This document shows positions 25,497 to 29,157 of a DNA stretch of 29,157 bases, one piece after another. Position 1 is the stretch's first letter. Every line of letters starts with the position of its first letter. Made by a program: the position numbers and the translations under genes. The notes beneath the pieces were generated by a model. The model was not told the DNA's origin, did not search any database, and saw nothing but the letters and a program-made list of their open reading frames with translations. The stretch is from JAHDHW01 sp964551455 (GTDB lineage: Bacteria > Bacteroidota > Bacteroidia > Chitinophagales > Saprospiraceae), in contig CAZKDA010000033.1 in NCBI GenBank assembly GCA_964551455.1, forward strand, positions 1 through 29,157. The letters run 5' to 3'.

Positions 25497-27239
25497 TCAT
25501 TTTTCCTTTGGTACGTTTGTCTGAACGGCGTCGGGCGACCAATCTACCGGGTCCTTTCCCTTTTTATTTTCAAAATAATACTGAACGGCGTCGTGAATCC
25601 TCAAAAATTGATTCTTGATCCCAATGGTTTCCATCAATCCGGTTTTTGTAAAACGATCTCTTACAGGGCCGATCACGCTTGAAAGGTAGAGTTTCACGCC
25701 CCGGTCTTTGAGGTAACTGATCACCTCTATCAAAACTTTCACACCGCTGGAGTCCACATCATGCATCGATGAGGCGTCCAATATAATCAGTTTTAACTTA
25801 CCATTTTTCCTTGCGGTGATATTTTCAATCGTTTCCCGGAAATATTCGGCATTTGCAAAATAAAGCTGTGCATCGAAACGCATAATGACGATCTCTTCCC
25901 ATTGGATGACTTGCGGAAAGCGTGTAATATTCCGGTACTTTGTGGTTTCGGGCATTCTGCCAAGAATTGCGATGTGTGGTCTTGAATTTTGAAAAATGAT
26001 CAAGGCAATGGAAAGGATAACGCCGGTCAGCACACCTGCCTGGATTCCAATGGTCAGCGTGATGATAAAAGTTGTGACGAGGCTTATGAAATCCCGGCGG
26101 TCGCTTTTCCACAAATGATGGATTACATCCACATCCACCAAATTGATGACAGTCACCACAATGATCGCCGCAAGCATGGATTTGGGCAGGTAATAAAACA
26201 ACGGTGTAAAAAACATCAGGATCAGCGCAACGATGGAGGCGCTGATAATGGAAGATATGCCCGTTCTGGCTCCTGCTTCATCGTTGATGGCGGATCGTGT
26301 AAAACTGCCCGTGGTAGGAAATGCCTGGAAAAAAGCGCCGACGATCTTTGCCAGTCCCAGGGCGATCAATTCCTGATTGGGTTTGATCCGGTAGCTTTTG
26401 TGCCTGCTTTCTATGGTTTTTGCAATGGCCAATGATTCTATAAAACTGATGAGGCATATTGTGAGCGCCAGCGGAACGAGGTCTAAATATTGTTGAAAAG
26501 TAAGCGAAGGAACTGTAAATTCCGGTAGCCCTTTGGGTACACTACCTACCGTTTGTACACCATAAGCGTCCAATCCAAAGCCCCACACCGCCAATGTTCC
26601 AACGATCACGCCGAATACCGCTACCGGCATGTTTTTCCTGATCCTTCTCACCATCAACATTATAATTATACCTCCGATCCCTACAGCCAAAGTGACAAAG
26701 TTGATCTGTTCCAAATGTGCGAACACGTCAGAAATGATAATGTGGATCTTGTTGCTCCGCGGAATGTCAATCCCCAATAAATTTCTCAATTGGCTGAACC
26801 CGATGATAAAAGCCGCAGCAGAAGTAAATCCGGCAATCACGGGATGCGACAAAAAATTGATCAGAAACCCCAGCCGGAAAAAGCCTAGCAACATTTGGAT
26901 GATCCCGGCGATCAATGCCGTTGCAATAGCCAGTACCACAAATTCATTCGTCCAGGGTTCTGCAAATTTGCTCACCCCGGATAATACCAGCAGCGAAACC
27001 AATGCTACCGGACCTACGGACAATTGCCGCGAGCTTCCGAAAATAGCATACAACAATAGCGGAACGATACCGGCATACAACCCATAGATCGGCGGAATAC
27101 CCGCCAGCAAGGCATAGGCCATGCCTTGTGGGATCAGCATGATGGCGACCGTAAGGCCGCCCGCTAAATCTCCTTTGAAATCTTTTTTAGTGTATTTCGG
27201 CAACCACTCCGCTATCGGTAATATCTGATCTATTTTCAT
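25497..27239 (-). CDS. SulP family anion transporter with STAS domain
   Basis: This is a 580-residue protein. The SulP membrane domain occupies residues ~20-430 and begins with the family hallmark DLAGGLTVAIMLIPQGMAYA, then IPPIYGLYAGIVPLLLYAIF. The STAS domain covers ~440-560, with LDASSMHDVDSSGVKVL at the position of the conserved regulatory Ser. The usual substrate is sulfate or a related oxyanion, sometimes bicarbonate. Placed between an MBL-rhodanese gene (81 nt upstream) and the Soe-like genes (55 nt downstream), it is most simply read as disposing of sulfate formed in the cytoplasm, although SulP proteins are better known as importers and direction cannot be read from sequence. Confidence 0.9.
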   Translation of the reverse strand: MKIDQILPIAEWLPKYTKKDFKGDLAGGLTVAIMLIPQGMAYALLAGIPPIYGLYAGIVPLLLYAIFGSSRQLSVGPVALVSLLVLSGVSKFAEPWTNEFVVLAIATALIAGIIQMLLGFFRLGFLINFLSHPVIAGFTSAAAFIIGFSQLRNLLGIDIPRSNKIHIIISDVFAHLEQINFVTLAVGIGGIIIMLMVRRIRKNMPVAVFGVIVGTLAVWGFGLDAYGVQTVGSVPKGLPEFTVPSLTFQQYLDLVPLALTICLISFIESLAIAKTIESRHKSYRIKPNQELIALGLAKIVGAFFQAFPTTGSFTRSAINDEAGARTGISSIISASIVALILMFFTPLFYYLPKSMLAAIIVVTVINLVDVDVIHHLWKSDRRDFISLVTTFIITLTIGIQAGVLTGVILSIALIIFQNSRPHIAILGRMPETTKYRNITRFPQVIQWEEIVIMRFDAQLYFANAEYFRETIENITARKNGKLKLIILDASSMHDVDSSGVKVLIEVISYLKDRGVKLYLSSVIGPVRDRFTKTGLMETIGIKNQFLRIHDAVQYYFENKKGKDPVDWSPDAVQTNVPKEK

Positions 27240-27320
27240 TCAAGCACTTTGTATTCACGGGATCTTTAGCTTATACTTTTAAAGAAGCCCGGAGGTTTCA
27301 TCATCAACATCGATCAATTG

Positions 27321-28736
27321 CTAGCTGGTCTTGGAAGGACAGGAAAAATCCTTTGTCGGAATACTCGTCTTTCCAATTTCATCAAAAGTACCGTGAATAT
27401 TGACCAGGTTTTCATATCCCCTCGCTTTGAGGATTGATGCTGCAATGGTGGAGCGATAACCGCTACGGCAGTGCATGTAATAGGTTTTGTCCTTTTTGAT
27501 CTGGCTCATGTTGTCATTGATAAAATCCAGCGGTATATTTTGCGATGAACTGACATGCTCCGCCTCCCATTCGCCGGGCTTTCTGACATCCATGACTTCG
27601 ATCGAAGGATCAGCCGTGTATTGTTTTTCAAATTCCCGGACATTGATGGTAGTGATCTGATCGATCTCACGTCCTTCTTTTTTCCAGCTTTCAAAACCAC
27701 CTTCGAGGTAACCAAGCGCATTGTCGTAACCCACTCGTGCCAGTCGTTTCACGGTTTCTTCTTCTTTGCCCGGAGGCGCTACGATCAGAATGGGTTGCAA
27801 CAGGTCAGGTACCAACGCGCCAACCCAGGGTGCAAAGCTGCCATCCAAACCAATAAAGATCGAGTTGGGAATGAAGCCTTTTACAAAATCCGCTTTATCG
27901 CGAACGTCAAGGATCAGGGCATCGGTTTCGTTGGCTACCAGTTCGAATTCGCGTGGCGAAAGTGCTCGTGCGCCTCTTTCCATCACCTCATCGATACTTT
28001 GGTACCCCATTTTATTCAATTTGGCATTCTTTGCAAAATAAGCAGGTGGTGGCATCAACCCTTCAGTAACTTCCTTGATGAACTCATCTTTGGTCATATC
28101 AGCGCGAAGGGCATAATTGGTTTCTTTTTGTACACCCAGCGTGCTCCAGGTTTCTGAACTCATGTTCTTTCCACAAGCCGAACCGGCGCCGTGGGCGGGA
28201 TAGACGATCACATCATCCGGCAAGGTCATGATCTTGGTACGCAGGCTGTCGTAGAGCCATCCGGCGAGGTCTTCCTGGGTGACGCTGCCTTTTTTCTGAG
28301 CAAGGTCAGGCCGACCGACATCACCGATGAAAAGCGTATCGCCCGTGAAGATCGCATGCTCTTTTCCGTTTTCATCAAGCAACAAAAATGTGGTACTTTC
28401 GGGAGTGTGGCCGGGGGTGTGCAACACTTTGAAGGTGATATTTCCCAACTTGAACTCTTCGCCGTCTTTGGCAATGTGGGCTTCGTATTCCGTTTCGGCA
28501 GTCGGGCCGTAAATGATCTTTGCCCCGGTCTTTTTCGCCAGATCGACGTGGCCGGAGACAAAGTCAGCATGAAAATGGGTCTCGAAAATGTATTTGATCT
28601 TAACACCATTTTCTTTGGCTTTCTGGACGTAAGGCTCTGTTTCACGAAGCGGATCGATGATGGCGGCTTCGCCATTGCTCTCAATGTAATAAGCTCCCTG
28701 AGCCAGACATCCGGTATATAATTGTTCGATTTTCAT
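27321..28736 (-). CDS. Persulfide dioxygenase-type MBL hydrolase fused to two rhodanese domains (copy 2)
   Basis: This is a 471-residue paralog of the protein at 18509-19921, alignable without gaps over nearly the whole length. MBL ligands are His54, His56, Asp58, His110, Asp133 and His182, again with Phe59. The first rhodanese domain lacks Cys (IVAPPGKEEE); the second has HCRSGYRS with Cys423. It differs from copy 1 in YPAHGAG instead of YPGHGAG and in a C-terminal end FSCPSKTS carrying an extra Cys. It is the first clear gene of the probable MBL-SulP-SoeBC-SoeA operon. The extra Cys and the different active loop could mean a different persulfide carrier or product from copy 1. A (GGTGTTTT)n array lies 35 nt upstream of the start. 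Confidence 0.92.
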   Translation of the reverse strand: MKIEQLYTGCLAQGAYYIESNGEAAIIDPLRETEPYVQKAKENGVKIKYIFETHFHADFVSGHVDLAKKTGAKIIYGPTAETEYEAHIAKDGEEFKLGNITFKVLHTPGHTPESTTFLLLDENGKEHAIFTGDTLFIGDVGRPDLAQKKGSVTQEDLAGWLYDSLRTKIMTLPDDVIVYPAHGAGSACGKNMSSETWSTLGVQKETNYALRADMTKDEFIKEVTEGLMPPPAYFAKNAKLNKMGYQSIDEVMERGARALSPREFELVANETDALILDVRDKADFVKGFIPNSIFIGLDGSFAPWVGALVPDLLQPILIVAPPGKEEETVKRLARVGYDNALGYLEGGFESWKKEGREIDQITTINVREFEKQYTADPSIEVMDVRKPGEWEAEHVSSSQNIPLDFINDNMSQIKKDKTYYMHCRSGYRSTIAASILKARGYENLVNIHGTFDEIGKTSIPTKDFSCPSKTS

Positions 28737-28771
28737 AAGTATGATGGTTTAAAATGTTTACGAAATAATTT

Positions 28772-28960
28772 GGTGTTTTGGTGTTTTGGTGTTTTGGTGT
28801 TTTGGTGTTCCCGATTTCATCGGGATCTTCGCTTCGCTACGATATGGTGTTTTGGTGTTTTGGTGTTTTGGTGTTTTGGTGTTATGGTGTTTTGGTGTTT
28901 TGGTGTCCCGACCTTTGGTACGGGATCTTCGCTGCGCTTCGATTTGGTGTTTTGGTTATT
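28772..28960. repeat. (GGTGTTTT)n octamer array interrupted by two hairpin units
   Basis: 4.75 octamers (28772-28809), then the 41-nt unit identical to 23591-23631 (28808-28848), then seven octamers with one GGTGTTAT variant (28846-28901), then a related unit CCCGACCTTTGGTACGGGA plus TCTTCGCTGCGCTTCGAT (28907-28943), then another octamer. A translation of this stretch gives a false repetitive protein. Confidence 0.88.
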
Positions 28961-28979
28961 ATTAACTAGCAACCCCGAT

Positions 28980-29047
28980 CCCGCTTCATTTGCGGGAGGG
29001 CAGGATCAACACATCAACACATTAGCAAATCCGCACATCAACAATTC
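28980..29047. repeat. CCCGC hairpin and degenerate octamer array overlapping a stop codon
   Basis: CCCGC-TTCATTT-GCGGG (28980-28996) is followed by GAGGGCAGGATC, as at 16143, and by octamers AACACATC, AACACATT, AGCAAATC, CGCACATC, AACAATTC (29008-29047). The array contains the TGA (29040-29038) of the partial gene to the right. Confidence 0.75.
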
Positions 29048-29157
29048 CGCGTTTCCTCTTCCGGATGCGGGAACATATCGCTTTCATCTTCTCCTTCGCG
29101 GGCTTTCAGACAGGCAAAATCTTTTTCGATCAGAATCTTCAGCCCTGAATCGCCATT
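29038..29157 (-). CDS. C-terminal end of an unidentified protein (partial)
   Basis: The minus-strand frame is open from the window edge to TGA at 29040-29038 and gives 39 residues: NGDSGLKILIEKDFACLKAR then EGEDESDMFPHPEEETRNC. Codon use looks coding and the sequence is acidic with a mixed helix-like pattern, but I do not recognise a family. It lies upstream of MBL-rhodanese copy 2 on the same strand, so it may be the preceding island gene. Its last codons and stop lie within the octamer array. Confidence 0.5.
   Translation of the reverse strand, partial: NGDSGLKILIEKDFACLKAREGEDESDMFPHPEEETRNC

Noticed and set aside
28778..28969. Open frame of repeated FWCFGVLV residues
   Set aside because: It is only the translation of the (GGTGTTTT)n array and its hairpin units.

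Overview
The window looks like a chromosomal piece of a Bacteroidota bacterium, probably of the Saprospiria / Lewinella-Haliscomenobacter kind. The reasons are four secreted proteins with type IX secretion (T9SS) C-terminal sorting domains, a giant PKD/SprB-type adhesin, promoters of the Bacteroidota type (TTTG-N20-TAnnTTTG), no Shine-Dalgarno sequences, and intergenic DNA packed with short tandem repeats and small hairpins. No rRNA, tRNA, CRISPR array, transposase or phage gene was found.

Region 1 (1-15.3 kb) is an ordinary surface/secretion region. It holds the end of a secreted beta-propeller protein, a small His-rich metal-binding lipoprotein, a 2236-residue T9SS type B adhesin, a 55-residue membrane protein with a textbook promoter, an Omp28-like secreted protein with a CxxC thioredoxin motif, a 758-residue T9SS type A protein, and a TPR sensor histidine kinase.

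Region 2 (15.3-29.1 kb) is a sulfur island, nearly all on the minus strand. In transcription order it reads: end of an unknown gene; MBL-rhodanese fusion no. 2; SulP anion permease with STAS domain; an iron-sulfur/NrfD membrane fusion (SoeB+SoeC-like); a 963-residue molybdoenzyme without Tat signal (SoeA-like); single rhodanese; MBL-rhodanese fusion no. 1; (a broken FG-GAP gene on the plus strand); thioredoxin; two half-size YeeE/YedE sulfur transporters; and a SlyD-type FKBP isomerase. My reading is that YeeE/YedE proteins import a reduced sulfur compound, rhodaneses and thioredoxin handle sulfane sulfur, the MBL-rhodanese enzymes oxidise persulfide to sulfite (or thiosulfate), the Soe complex oxidises sulfite to sulfate and feeds electrons to quinone, and SulP moves sulfate out. 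The family assignments are good. The direction of flow is inference.

Two promoters of the island (thioredoxin, rhodanese) share a Crp/Fnr-type operator placed at exactly the same distance (21 nt) from a TCTTTG -7 box, which suggests one regulator. The spaces between island genes contain arrays of an 8-bp unit and a family of small hairpins whose stems change sequence but stay complementary. One identical 41-nt hairpin unit sits inside two different octamer arrays, and a related unit has cut short the FG-GAP gene. Larger inverted repeats with arms built from 7- or 10-nt units lie just behind stop codons. This repeat ecology is the most unusual feature of the window.
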